A stretch of DNA of 64,000 bases from Blasia pusilla (lineage: Eukaryota > Marchantiophyta > Marchantiopsida > Blasiales). Under the pieces are notes generated by a model. The model searched no databases, was not told the origin of the DNA, and worked only from the letters and a program-made list of their open reading frames with translations. Positions 23,522-36,765 of this stretch are shown here, piece by piece. A program made the position numbers and the translations under genes. The stretch covers positions 15,004,001 through 15,068,000 of the forward strand of contig CM114274.1 of NCBI GenBank assembly GCA_050084515.1, written 5' to 3'. How positions within the stretch are numbered: the stretch's first letter is position 1; every line of letters starts with the position of its first letter.

Positions 23522-24807
23522 TTACTCACTATAAGAACTAGTTCTCATTTCACAACTATCTTCATCGGGTACAAACTCTATTGATGCTAAAGCTAATTCT
23601 GCATCGGATAGGAGGATGGCACCAAGCAATCGGATGTCTTGCACTTCACTGTCCAAGTGTGATTGTGCCCTCAAGTCTCCCAAGTCGATACGATCATTAG
23701 TACAAATGCCTGGTCTACCCCCTACAACTCTTCTAGAACGGGCTGCTTTTTGCATAACTACCTTCCAACCTATACGTTCCTCAACCAAAGCATAGAATAC
23801 CTGTTGAACTTGGTTGGGAAAAACAAAGGGATCTGAATTAAGTGGTAGTAGTTTTCTGAAGTCTACTAGGAGAAACCCATTTTCATCATGCATCATCGTA
23901 GCATCAATCCCATTCCATGAGGATTTTACCCTCTTGCCTCTCATAAGAACTATATGCTCATCCAATGTGTCATAATCTAATTGCAAAATATCTATTAGAA
24001 TGCCAACATAAGGGATTTGGTTAAGATGATTCACTTGGTTAGCTGTTTGTGATAGAAATATACTTGCTATACTTGAGTCGTATGTAGAGAATGAACTACC
24101 TTCATCCACCCTAAAGTGATTTCCGTATGCTTTCATTCTCTTAAAAGAGAGGTATGAAAGTGATGGAGGCACAGAAAACTTGAAGACTACTTCATCTACC
24201 TAGTTTTCTTTAGCATTTTCTTCTCTGATTTTGAGACGTATCCACTCAGCAAATGTGTATTCACACTCGCCAAAAAGTTTACAAATTATGCACAACAAAA
24301 GTACATCAGAATCTGATATTTGTGAAACCAATGATACAATAGTAGCAATGGCAAAGGTAAGACCTAAAATCAAGGTTGCACCAATGGCTTACTTACTTGA
24401 TACACCTAGTAAAACACTCACTATTTTCCAATAGATATTGGGGTTCCATAGCTGCCAGTTGAGTTGTTAACTGGCGCTTAGTGCTTGCTCCTTCCGAAAC
24501 CTCACCAATAACACCTTCCTCCTCAGAAGCGTCCCAAATCCTTGTTTGCATCACTATGTAATCTTGCATGTACTCTATGGTGAATCCTAGGGCTTCATCA
24601 AGGATATACCCTTCAGCCATACATCCCTCAGGTTGAGCTCAAGATCCCACATAACTGTTTAGAACTCCCAAGTATCGTTCTATTGGATACATTCATCGAC
24701 AACCAACAAGACCACATATGTCAATCTCTTCCACCAAGTGCACCATAAGGTGAGTCATGACATCAAAGAAAGATGGGGGGAAGGGTACTTCCATGAGGCA
24801 CAAGGTA
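23522..24807 (-). pseudogene. CACTA TNP2 transposase, C-terminal part
   Basis: Block 24807-24530 reads VPFPPSFFDVMTHLMVHLVEE, MYPIERYLGVLNSYV and AEGYILDEALGF, the conserved core of DUF4218 in plant TNP2 proteins. Block 24172-23522 (216 open codons) is DUF4216: YVGILIDILQLDYD, HDENGFLLVDFRKLLPLNSD and PFVFPNQVQQVFYALV. The upstream catalytic domain is missing; a microsatellite starts 75 bp before the first recognisable residue. Stops occur between the blocks. The full protein would excise and reinsert the CACTA element. Confidence 0.82.
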
Positions 24808-24880
24808 GTTGTCACTATTGAGTGACAGAAACAAGATGACTTTGAGTACTCCGAGGGCTGCTAAGAACATCGACTGTAAA

Positions 24881-25725
<845 letters not shown>

Positions 25726-28431
25726 CTATTTGTAGGGACCATAATAAGTTCTTGGGGAGATCAAAGTACTTGGAAAAATTTGCAATTGAATGAACAATAG
25801 TAAGAAAAAAATTTCAACGCAGGATACATATCTGTTCAATATCAACCCAGATATCAATTTTAGCCTGATCTCATCTAGACCTTCAAGACCTAGGTACTTA
25901 GCATACTCAATAGTAATATTAAGGGCTCCATATGATTCACACTTGAGCCCATATTTGAGCAAGTAGAAGAACCACTGAACGTTTGTTACTCGTTGTAAAT
26001 TCATGTGTACGCCCCAAAGGAGTAAAATAACGAGATGGTAGGGTATTGTCGCACCCCTACTCTCCTTGAACGTCAATCTTTATTGTTGCGGAAGCGTACG
26101 TTCAGTAGGTCACGAACTCATCGCCGATCTGCACCCAAACACGCACTCTCGTTAGTCGGGTCTAGGCCAACCAGCGTTCCAACCCACCGAGTCCTCAACT
26201 CGGCATCTCATCAAGCTCAACCTTCCTTAGTTCCTAGTTTCCAAAACATGGCAAGTCCTTCAAGACTTGGACAGACTTCTGGTTAGTCCAGGGATCTGAA
26301 ACGGCACTTGCGCGCCTAGCGATCCCAACTGTTCAACGGTCCTCGGGTGAGTTCCGAACCGAGACCCAAGTAATTGAGTCGCGGGGTGGAATCCAAGAGG
26401 GATGTCTAAAATCGCCTCAATGGACTTGGTGCAGGTTTTCCAACCCAACCCCCAAACTCGCGTTCCGTTCCATGCCCTTGAGCCGCCCCGCGGCGCCCAA
26501 AGTGGGGTTTGGGTTCCAAGCACTCTCGGAGACCTTCCCCCTTACTAGTACTTCTGGGGTTCTCCAATAACCCCTCCCCTTTGGGAAAAGAGGGTCGGGC
26601 CCTTCATTGTGGCCCTCAACCCGACTCCACTTACACTCGTTTTCGGGTTATTTCTCAGCTGCTGCTTATGCGTTTGCAGCGATCTTTGGTGCGTTTGGAC
26701 CGGCTCTCCATAAGCTTTCCAACGCACCCTTATTTTTTCCAAACGCATCTTGGCGCTAAAAGTTATGGCCATAAATACAGTCGGAAACTCTCAAACGCTA
26801 GTGGCGTTCCAAATCCGGATCTTTCCTTTGGCAACCCACTTCCTAGACTCGACTTCTTTCAAGTCTCATTTGGTCCAGGTTTCTCAGTCGCGACCATAAC
26901 ATCTAAAACGCAACTCCTCGCTCGCGTCTCGTCTCTTGTCTCCTCTTTGAGACAACTCCAACGCGCAAACCATCTTAGCGTGAGCCCGCTAATGTTCCGA
27001 TGTTCCGCTTGGCACTTGTTTGGTCATGAGGGTCACGACACGTATGGCGTTATGATGCTCTTTTCCAAGTCTATAATATATCCACTTGAGGGTAGTTGGA
27101 TCTATCTCTGGTTTTATAACATAGCTAGACATAACAGGGAAGCCCATTTGACAATAGGATGGATGGTAGACTGTACCTTTGACCTTGCGAACACCTTGCT
27201 TGCATGTATGAATCTGCTTGGTGTTTACATAGTGGGCTAACCTTTGTTTGCTTGTAGATTCTACCCAGGCGACTCTATCAACACAACTTGGCAGATAGCA
27301 ACATATCTTGGAGGTTATCTCGTCAATGTCATCATCATTCATCTAGAGAAAAACATGAAAATGCAAACTTCCCCGTCCTTGCGATTCATACCTATTAAGT
27401 AGTTACTTCTGCGTCCAAGTATTTGTGGTCTGACAAGTAAGTAATTTTGAAAAAATAATTTCAGCCTTATGTGGAAAAGCACCACGCACTCAACTGGTGC
27501 ATCTCTCCAGGAAAAATCAAGGTTGAACTTCGTTACAAATCTGCTCAATGTCATGAATCTCCAACCATCTTGTGTGTGATACCTCATGGGATGTGATCAA
27601 GAATGCAGATGCAGGTGGAAGATGCAAGAAGCCATTGATTGACGCAATTGATGCATCAAAAGGAGATAAGGCTTCTAGAGTGTGAAAACGCTAGATAACT
27701 GCTTAACATGTGAACGAATATACTCAACAAACGATGAGCCACCACCACAGTAGCCTCTAAGATATAGGAATAAAAAAAGGAAAAATCCCAATCTCAATTG
27801 TGAGTCTTGTGTCTGGTGTGACACCATCCTCATCACTAAGAAACTCTTCTCGACAATGTGCACTATCTCTTAGGAACACGCTGCCGTTATGGAAAATATT
27901 GTACGAGGCTCTTCTCTTCACAAGGAGGCTGTAGTGTACATCCTGTAGAACATTTAGTTCTGCACTGTATGGGTTGGCTGCCATTCCGTGTGTAAGTTGT
28001 CCTTTATCCTGGGATGCCATGAGGATACTCTCAACGGAGGAAGATGGCAACACTACCAGACCACATGTAGGGTCTGGTAACTCAATTAGTGGCATGTATT
28101 GTGCGTAGAGCTCATTGACATGGAGATTTATCAATAACACCTTTCTTACCTGCCTATATATGTAATCCGTATCCAATGCGGAGGAGGATTATACATTCCA
28201 GCTTATGAGAGGGCAATCAATCAGGGATTGCATATAAAAAAAACCCTCCATGAAATCCAATATTTTTTTCTCGATGCCCATACATGAATCAACACATACG
28301 GGGATAATTTCAATACATCCCTCATGTAGGCGAGGGTCATATAGACGTTGTGGGTAGCCTGAGTACCAATCTTTGCACAACCTTGGCAACCTTATGAGAG
28401 GGCACAATGTATTGGAGCATATATCCATCAT
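25726..28431 (-). pseudogene. Helitron replicase fragment (Helitron_like_N), split by solo LTR
   Basis: From right to left on the minus strand: LPRLCKDWYSGYPQRLYDPRL (28400); VLLINLHVNELYAQY, GQLTHGMAANPYSAELNVL and REEFLSDEDGVTPDTRLTIE (28140-27780); the YLRGY and FVEYIRSHVKQLSSVFTL block (27760-27675); NLDFSWRDAPVECVVLFHIR and ILGR (27580-27390); then CKQGVRKVKG through YYRLGKEHHNAI (27342-27041). Solo LTR R2 follows, and the frame resumes as PYHLVILLLWGVHMNLQRVTN and YAKYLGLEGLDEI to about 25800. This is the Helitron_like_N part and its downstream region. The HUH/Rep tyrosines and the Pif1-type helicase are not seen. The frame is joined exactly across R2 when one target duplication is removed. 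Confidence 0.75.
26047..27040 (-). repeat. Solo LTR R2, near-perfect 5-bp duplication
   Basis: The 994-bp segment starts TGTCGCACCCC and ends GTCACGACA in plus orientation and is homologous along its length to R1. The flanks are GGTAT (26042-26046) and CGTAT (27041-27045), matching at four of five bases. It interrupts the Helitron reading frame. Confidence 0.9.
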
Positions 28432-30129
28432 ATAATGTAAGGTGGATAAAGATCTGTAGTTAACAACACCATTCTTAGTTGCTCAATATGATTTGAGACT
28501 GACCTACAAACCCACAACATCGCATGTGTATTATAAGGGATGAACACTATTCACTCCATAGGTAAAGGCCTTACTTTCTTAGTAATGTAACTCCCTCCAC
28601 TTAATTTCTGGCTTATTGGGCTGACTTCGTAAGGTGGATGGAGTAATGGTAGCATTAAACCTGGTTTACCCGTAACCCGGAACCCGCTGCGCGCGCCGCT
28701 CCAATCGGGCGGGTCGACGCTAGCTGCCGTAACTTGTGGGCACCATAGCCGCATGAGGTTTAAACGTGGATCTCGAACATACGCAGCGGCTGGGGCAATC
28801 ACGGCTCCACTGTGGAGCTCAAACATGACTGTAGATGGGCACTTCTCTTATCACCCGAGGCTCACCATTGCTCTTCGTCCTACTCTTTGGAGCTCTACTC
28901 GGAGGAGTCGACATACTCAATCCCCACAAGTTTACGACACGAGATCTCCGTAATCCTCAGGAACCTCAAGAGTTCCACATCCAATTCGAGCCCTGGTGAA
29001 TCTACAAGCCAATTAAACATGCACACGGCTGCAAGAAAAAAATCTTACAGTAGTTCCAAGTCGATCTCCTGATCATATTCCTGCTGTCGATCGAATTAGC
29101 TACCTAGCTATCATCTCTCGACACTGCATGCTGGCGACTTTGGCGTGGGGCTTGAGCTCCAGAAATATCACAGCACATACACGCACAGGCACACTGGAGT
29201 CCTAGCTTGTACTCCGCTGGCTACACCATCGACCAAGGTGGCTGTTTGGTTGAGACTCTCGCTTACATGCGCATTAAATATTGATGGACGGAAGCTGTAT
29301 GCAGATGTGCTGCGTCCCATCTGTTGCGGTTCCTGTCTACAGCCTGGTGAGGAGTTAGGTCCTTGCTTCCGGATAGACTCCACTTTCGAAGGGGTATTTG
29401 CAGCTACACTACACTGTACCCCTCCCAAGTTTAGCCTTGTTGGGATTGCGAAATTCAAATGTTGTAGACTATGGGTCTCATAAGATAGTCGAACTGCACT
29501 GATGCGAGAGCGTAGGAAGAAAATCATGTCATTGAACTGATAGTTAACAGAGTCCAGGATATGATCAAAACATCGATGATCGAAAGAGCGCAAGCCTCTT
29601 TCGACATTGCTGTGGAATTGGAATGTCAGGTATCAGTCCCCTGGAATTCTGGCCCAAGTTGTATGTCTGACCATAGGCGGCTCACAGGCCTCTGGGCTTG
29701 CCTATTCCTATTGGCGACCCTGGTTCTTGCATGAGCCCTACAGAGTTTCAACCTTGCGCGATTGAGAAGCCTCCTAGTTCTCACCACCCTGGTTCCCATA
29801 GCTATTACCATGGCACTACCAACCTCATATTGGCATGAAAGAGGACAACAATGTCAAGGATCAGTAACCGAGAAAATCAATGTTTCTCAGGGAAACTACC
29901 TGCAGGTAGGCTGCCTGCAATTCGAAACCCACTGTGCAACTTATTGGGAGAAGCTGAGTGTGATCTGAAAATGCTTGCCGCCTAGGGAATCTGCGTGGCC
30001 AGAGTAAAGTTGTGAGCCCGCGTAAGGTTGAGTGCGGGAAGCTTAAGGAGACCCTGCTATCTTGGAGCTTATGAACCTGTAAAGGTTGGGAGCACCAATA
30101 AAACAAAAATTAAACAGCTCTTGCTAGCA
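28432..30129. other. No recognisable gene
   Basis: This is a mixed-composition segment, GC-rich around 28680-28740. Open frames of up to 141 codons overlap on both strands with no family resemblance. It may hold the 3' end of the hAT element to its right, but no terminal repeat was identified. Confidence 0.4.
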
Positions 30130-31230
30130 GCAGGACGTGCAAAGCTAAGGTGTACATATATGCCATAAAATTGGTCACAATAGTCTTGATCTCTCGTGCA
30201 TTTTCCCTATGCCTTGCATCCCTTCCATTTAAATACTCCCAACAAGCATTTAAGGCAACCATGGCATGGAACGACTTCCTAAATTCTTAGACACATCCCA
30301 ACATTATGAAGTTTGTTGCAAAATATGTGTTTACAAGAAGCAACAATTGTCTCTTCACTAGGTTGGTTTTCATGAAGTTGGCCATCATCCAAGTTCTTAT
30401 CTTCACAAATACTACCATCTCACGAGCTTGTGCAAAAATCCTATCCACCTAAGGCCACTTACCCCATTCTTTGCATACCACATCAAGAGAATGTGATACA
30501 CATCCACCCCAAAAAAATATGAGGAAAGTTTGTGTCAATAAGTTTTGCTATTGCTTGCTCATTGTTAGCGTTGTCTATCACAAGTTGCAACATATTTTTT
30601 TAGACCTATGGGCATGATAGTCCTCTCTATGTTACCTACCAACCATTCAACCGTTTGGGATTCCCTTTGGAGTCAACCAACTTGATCATGATCTTACCTT
30701 ATGGACACGAGACCATGATGTTCCTTGAAGACTCACTCCGTACATTGGTCCAAGAATCTGTGATGATTGTGACCCCCAAATGCAAATTATCCAATATGCC
30801 ATCCATCTTTTTCTTCGTCCTCCTCATATGTTTCTCAAGTAGAGTGGTCCGCAACGAATTGTAATTAGGACCTAAGTAACCCTTCACCTTTGTTGTTGCC
30901 AACATTGCTTGCTTAGAAGCATCTTGCCGTACTACATTGAATAATATTCCACGTTCATAGAAAATTTTTGTCCACATGTCATTTGCAACTTCTATTCCTT
31001 GGATGTTGAAAGAATCCCTTAGATCAGCTTGCTTCTTTCCAGTGCTACTAGTCGCTCAACTCGATCCAACTACTCCTCTACATTCATTGAGACTATCACT
31101 CGGTGTCATATCTGCAACCCCATCTATATTGGACATAACATAAACACTATTTCTTGTCTATTGAGAACCTGTCTGTAATGGTGTTGTCACCTCCACTTCA
31201 CTCAAGGATCTTCCTTCATGAATGCTCCAA
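30130..31230 (-). pseudogene. hAT transposase remnant (DUF659 type)
   Basis: The minus-strand block 30977-30699 reads KIFYERGILFNVVRQDASKQ, YNSLRTTLLEKHMRR and LGVTIITDSWTN, the DUF659 pattern with the first catalytic Asp in TDSW. Farther downstream, frames give LVIDNANNEQAIAKL, NFPHIFWGGCVSHSLDVVCK and a block with TYFATNFIML, all in the normal order of plant hAT transposases (RNase H-like fold with inserted helical domain). Several stops and frameshifts separate the blocks. The N-terminal BED zinc finger and the C-terminal dimerisation domain are not seen. An intact protein would excise the hAT element. Confidence 0.8.
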
Positions 31231-31234
31231 TAAA

Positions 31235-32801
31235 AATATTGAAATACTCATTATGAACAAGGAAGATCAACATGCTAGATAATCGAGATACCTTCAATTA
31301 TCAAAACTATATATCTAGTGGCAAAACATATTCTCACTTATCAAGTTCACCTATATATGGAGGAAAAAAACTTTCACAAAAGAATAGAGAGAGAGAGAGA
31401 CATGAAGGGAGGAATGAGATTAAGAAGGTATATTGAAAATGAGCAAGTTTATATAGGGCGAGGATAGAAGGAAGAGAATGAACCCTTCATTTTTTTCCTC
31501 ATCTACCCCCACTTACTATTTATTTATAAATCGTTCCACTAATCACCATTTAGCAAATCTTATTTCGTTCTCCTAATTCCTATCCTTTTTCAACTATCTG
31601 AACTTCTTTATCCATTTTAGTTTGCAACCAATCTATTTTCTCATACAACCACTCTATTTAATTAGATTTTAACATCGTCCCTTCCTCTCTCTCAACCTAT
31701 ACTATCCCTAGTTCTTTAACTACTTTCATTTGCAACTAACCTATTCTCTAATACAACCACCCTATGCAACTATATTTTAATCTTATACTTTCTTGTCCAT
31801 CCCCTCAAATGCTTTCAATAACAATCAAAATCTTTCCCTACCCGCACACGATCCTCGTATACAAATTGAGCTTAAGCCCACACGAGGCCTACGCTTAAGC
31901 TAACACCCATTTCAGCCCGCACCCTCCAACCCTATCCCAAGCCTTAGTCTGCACAACCCGTATGCTTTAAACCTAGGCCAACAAGCATCTCGTGTGTGCC
32001 AAACAAGGTTGCATGTGAACAAAGTCAATGTCCGCAGACTTATGTTTGTCTCGATGATGGATATGTCCATGCAAGCTTCGCGGGCCTAGATACATGCAAC
32101 TCACGTCGACCAAAAATTCTGCCCTTGCTTGAATAGTCCTCATCTCATCCCCCCCAATATAGCGCCCATTTTTGTTGCCCAATTTCTAGCACGCGTTGCG
32201 GATGAGTTGGGCCCACATCTCGGGCCGTCCCGATTTGTTGCATCAAGTCCACGTCGAGTCTGCAAAAGGCTCACGCCTAGTTACGTAGCTTAAACGTAGT
32301 TTATGTAGGCCAAGGAGTCTTGGCCTACATGAACCACGTTTAAGCCTGCACCCAGCCCAACCATGTCTCGAGCCTTAACCCGTACTACCCCCATGCTCCA
32401 AACCTTGGCTCAAAAGGAGCTCGTATAGTCCACACCTTGCCCTCTTGTCCCGCACGAGCCTGTAAGCGCTAGGCCTGCCTGCCAACCCGCCTAGCCCACG
32501 AGGTCCAAAATAGCCTGATTGCAATCTCGCCAGACCCGCGCTAGACCTGCCAGCCCGCCCTCAACTCGAAATGCCCGTGAACTTGCCTCAGGCCCGTGCT
32601 AGACCCGTCCTTCTTTCCTGGCCCACGTCATGCTTGCGTCGTGCCCGTGGCCGTCTTTAGCCCGTACCCTTCATACCATTCCATATCTGTTCCCACGGTC
32701 AAAGCCCGAACAAGAGACCCCAATGCGGAGAAAACCCGAGTTGGCGACAGGTTTGACATGTCCGTCCCATGGATTGACTTGTCCATTTTGGTGCAACCTT
32801 G
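31235..32801 (-). repeat. hAT-associated 5' segment, copy T1
   Basis: Upstream of the hAT transposase (minus orientation) lies an AT-rich leader with a short AG run, then a GC-rich stretch of repeated GCCCGC-like words (about 31850-32960). It closes with GACATGTCC and TGCAACCTTG at 32792-32801. Copy T2 (33360-34563) has the same order. The shared outer end, CAAGGTTGCA on the minus strand, is a reasonable hAT terminal repeat. Confidence 0.5.
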
Positions 32802-32960
32802 GTGCCAAACCTATGCATGCATCCAACCCACATGGTCCGCACCTTACCCTCTTGGCCCATACTAAGCCTGCATGGCCCATACTAGGTCCACCATGCTTGC
32901 AATAGGCTTGCCTGAAATACCCGCGCTAGGCCCGCAAGGGTGCCTCCTAGTTGCCCGCGT
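31850..32960. repeat. GC-rich cryptic repeat of GCCCGC-type words
   Basis: The words AGCCCGC, GCCTGC and GCACCC recur irregularly every 6-15 bases, in sharp contrast with the AT-rich flanks. The open frames across it are low-complexity and not coding. A similar stretch occupies 34030-34470. Confidence 0.6.
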
Positions 32961-33359
32961 TGCGCCCGTGGCTCGCCTTTAGTCTGCACTTGTTCGTTGC
33001 ACACTAGGAGGGACTTTCACACATAATTTGGCATGATGGGTATCCTCATTCCCATCCTTTTTCTTTCATCTCTCTCATGTAAAATACTCCACCATCTGTG
33101 TGCTATGATAGGTTTTCATAGAATAGGAACAATACATGTATTGCCATCAACTTCATGTTCCACCTTCCATATGTACTTCCCAATGTTCCTCCATGATTTG
33201 TTGGAATTCTTTGGCTTAAGTCATGACTACATGCACACACTTACCGGATCCAACAATATTTGGATAATTTGCAATAATTTACTATGTCAATAGTAGGATA
33301 TATCGACCAGTAAAATGTATGTAAATTATACCAAATATTGTTTGTGCATGCTCCAATAA
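32802..33359. other. Spacer without recognised gene
   Basis: It contains the tail of the GC-rich words (to about 32960) and then unremarkable sequence. I see no coding or repeat signal beyond that. Confidence 0.4.
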
Positions 33360-33503
33360 CAAACTTGGAACACTCAATAGCTATGAACAAGAAAGATCAA
33401 TATGCTAACCTAGATAACTGAGATACCTTAACTTATCAGGGTTATCTAGTGGCAAAACATATTCTCACTTATCAAGTTCAACTATCTATGGAGAAAAAAA
33501 CTT

Positions 33504-33578
<75 letters not shown>

Positions 33579-34563
33579 TAGATTTATTGTCCATGGGGAT
33601 CCCACAGGGCCATGGGACTTCCGAGAGAGAGAGAGAGAGAGAGATGAAGGGAGAAATGAGATTGTGAGGGTGTACAAAAAATGAGCAAGTTTATATAGGG
33701 GAGGATGGAAGGAAAAGAATGAACCCTTCTTATTCCCTAAATCAACTACCTCGACTTACAATTGATTACTTAACCGTCTCCACTAATTTCCGTTTTACCA
33801 ATCTGATTTTGTTCTCCAATTGAATTTATTTTTGACCTATGCTAACTTCTTTACCTACTCTAAATTTCCAACAAACCTATTTTGCAATATAACTACTCTA
33901 TTCAAATTTATTTTAACATTCCCCTTCCTCTCTCCATCACTACTATCCCTAATTCTTCAATAACTCTCATTTCTAATTAACCTATCTTCAACTACAACAA
34001 CGCTACTCTAACCTCTCAAGCCGTCAATCACCCTACCCCTAGAAATTCCCGTTTAAGTCCCCACTAGAACCATTGAGCCTGCCCACAACCCCGTGGCGCG
34101 CACCAGGCCCGCTTGGCCTGTGGCCTAGCCTATCCGTAGCCGGCACGTGGGCTTTCCAGCCCCCGTGCCCAACTCGCGCGCAGGCTCTAGAGCCCGTGAA
34201 TAGCCCGTGCTCTAGCCCGCAAAGCCCGCACCCTTGCCTGCCAAGCTCACGTCCAACATGCACGCGGGCTCTAGGGCCCACGCCCTAGCCCGCCAAGCCC
34301 GCACCCAGCCCGTGTAAGGGCTCCAAGGCTCGCATCCAGCCCGTAGTGCGGGACGTGCACAGGCCTCAAGCTTGCGTCGCGATTGTGGCCCGCATCCTTC
34401 ATCCAAGCCCACACCGGTTCCACAGGTGGAGCCCGCCGGGTCGATCCGGATGCCAAAGAAAACCCATGCTCGTGACCGGTTTTCCATGTCCGTGGTCATG
34501 GATGGACTTGTTCGTTTCCATGTAAACTTGGTCTAAGGACATGTCCCTTTCCATGCAACCTTG
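33360..34563 (-). repeat. hAT-associated 5' segment, copy T2
   Basis: This is homologous to T1: ATGAACAAGAAAGATCAATATGC, then GGCAAAACATATTCTCACTTATC, an AG microsatellite, GAGCAAGTTTATATAGG, the GC-rich block (34030-34470), and the end TGCAACCTTG at 34554-34563. No transposase follows on its left, so it is an orphan or non-autonomous copy. Confidence 0.5.
33506..33572. repeat. AG microsatellite
   Basis: About 33 AG units, with a second short AG run at 33624-33643. Copy T1 has only 8 units at the same place (about 31386-31402), so this run expanded after the copies separated. Confidence 0.97.
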
Positions 34564-34904
34564 CAAATTCCCTAAATGGAAGAGGATGGAGATGGCTTGA
34601 TAATGATATGTAGCTAGATTAAAGATTAGAATTAGCTATGGGATTCATTTTTATTACCTCAATTTGCCTCTACTTTAGGCAAGGTAGGGGCGAGTGAGAC
34701 AATAAGAGGGGAGAAGGTGGAGGTGAGGGACGAAGAAATGGGAAAATGTGGAAAATTTAGGAAAGTTGGGGGAATAAGAAAGAAAATAAAGGTGGGGCCA
34801 ACATGGAAAGATTGCACCAAAATGGATAAGTCCGTCCATGGACATGCCAAATTATTCGCCATCCTGAGTTTCTTTGGCACCTAAGTCGCGTGTGCGAGCT
34901 CTAA

Positions 34905-36765
34905 CTATGGGACCAAAAATTACTTAGTAATTTCTGAGCTTTTGATCATAACTCCATTTTGGTTGAAACTTTGTCAAAGTGATAGATGCACCTTTTGGAC
35001 CAAGTTTACCAAAATTAAGCTTAATATGGGAAAGTTGGGCAAGATGAAAAATGAAAAGACCTTCTTTTCATTTAAGGTTTAATGGTTCAGGTCCAAAAAT
35101 GACATAGCAATTTGTGAGTTTTTGGTCATAATTCTATTTTGGTTGAAACTTAGAGTGCTAGATACACCTTAGGGACCATATCTACAAAATTTTAACTTGA
35201 GATGACATAGTTGCACAAGATGAAAAATAAAAAGACCTTTCCATTGAAGATTGAATGGTTTGTGTCCAAAAATGACTTAGTAGTTTTTGAGCTTTTGGTC
35301 ACAAATCCATTTTGCTTCAAAGTTTGTAAGAATTCTAGATGTACTTTGGGGACCATTTGTACCAAATTTCAGCTCAAGATGAGAAATTTGGACAAGATGA
35401 AAAATAAACAAACCTTCTTTTCAATAAAGGTTCAATGGTTCGGGTCCAAAAAGGACTTACCTTTTTTGAGATTTTGGTCACTCAATTTTGGTTGAAACTT
35501 TGCGATAGAGCTAGATGCACCTTTGGGACCATATGTACCAAATTTCAGATCAAGATGACATAGTTGCACAAGATGAAAATTGAAAAGACCTTCTTTTCAT
35601 TCAAGGTTGAATAGTTCGAGTCCAAAAATGACTTAGTACATTTTGAGCTTTTTCTCACAAATCCATTTAGCTTGAGACTTTTCAAGAGTACTAGATGCAC
35701 CTTGGGGACCATGTGTACCAAATTTAAGCTCAACATGGGAAAGTTGGACATGATGAAAAATGAAAAGACCTTCTTTTCAATGAAGGTTTAATAGTTTAGG
35801 TCCAAAGCAGACTCACCAATTTTTGAGCTTCTGGTCACAACTCCATTTTTCTTGAAGCTTTACAAGAGTGCTAGAGGCACCTTGGGGACTATGTTTACCA
35901 AATTTCAGCTTAATATGGTAAAGTTGGACAAGATTGAAAATGAAAAGACCTTCTTTTCAATGGAGGTTTAATGGTTCGGGTCCAAAAAGGACTTATCAAT
36001 TTTTGATAAGTGATAACAACTCCATTTTGGTTGAAAGTTTTTAAGAGTTCTAGATGCACCTTGGGGAGCATGTGTACCAAATTTCAATTCAAGATGCGAA
36101 AGTTAGACAAGATGAAAAGTGAAAAGACCTTCTTTTGAATAAAGGTTTAATGGTTTGGGTCCCAAAATGACTTAGTGATTTGTGAGCTTTTGATCACAAC
36201 TCCATTTTTCTTGGAACTTTCCAAGAATGCTAGAGGCACCTTGGGGACCATCTGTAAATTTCAGCCCAACATGGGAAAGTTGGACAAGATGAAAAAGGAA
36301 AAAGACCTTCTTTTCAATGAAGGTTTAATGATTTTAGTTCCAAAAAGGACTTACCAATTTTTGAGCTTTTGGTCACAACTCCATTTTTTTTGAAACTTTG
36401 CAAGAGTCCTAGAGGCACCGTCAAAACAATGCATACCAAATTTCAACTCAAGATGACATAGTCATAAAAGATGAAAAATGAAAATACCTTCTTTTCATTG
36501 AATGTTGAATGGTTCAAGTCCAAAAAGGACTTACGAGTTTTTTAGCTTTTGTGCCAAATTTGAGCTCAATAGGGGAAATTTGGACAAGATGAAAAATCAA
36601 AAGACCTTCTTTTCATTAAAGGTTTAGTGGTTCAATTACAAAAATGAATGAGTAATTTGTGAGCTTTTGGTCACAACTCCATGTTGGTTGAAACTTTGCA
36701 ACACTGTTACATGGACCTTGGGGACCATCAGCACCATCCTACTTCAGCTCAAGATGACATACCTT
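34905..36765. repeat. Satellite array, period about 179 bp, about 10 units
   Basis: The landmark GAGCTTTTGGTCACAACTCC or a close variant recurs near 34937, 35118, 35288, 35468, 35649, 35826, 36006, 36184, 36364, 36541 (shortened unit) and 36661. Spacing is 170-181 bp apart from the shortened unit. Each unit also has GACCTTCTTTTCAATGAAGG, TTGGGGACCATGTGTACC and TTGGACAAGATGAAAAATGA. Units are clearly diverged. The length is in the nucleosome-repeat range typical of plant satellites. No coding role is seen. Confidence 0.9.

Larger units (their letters stand above)
17357..24880 (-). mobile_element. CACTA (En/Spm-like) DNA transposon, right end missing
   Basis: The left end starts CACTACTATAGTAAG after TTA (candidate 3-bp target duplication). 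It is followed by subterminal repeats with inverted GTGATAA/TTATCAC words, then on the minus strand a TnpA-like gene and the C-terminal half of a TNP2 transposase (DUF4218 and DUF4216). The transposase breaks off at an AT/AG microsatellite at 24884, and the matching inverted terminus (CTATAGTAGTG) was not found. Insertion into the 5' part of G1 would explain why G1 stops at 17353. Confidence 0.7.

Noticed and set aside
29762-29968. Small ORF starting with a signal-peptide-like hydrophobic stretch
   Set aside because: Only 68 codons, no conserved pattern, and the antisense strand is open as well.
34039-34499. Several 60-95 codon ORFs in GC-rich sequence
   Set aside because: They overlap on both strands and follow the GCCCGC word repeat; typical GC-driven open frames.
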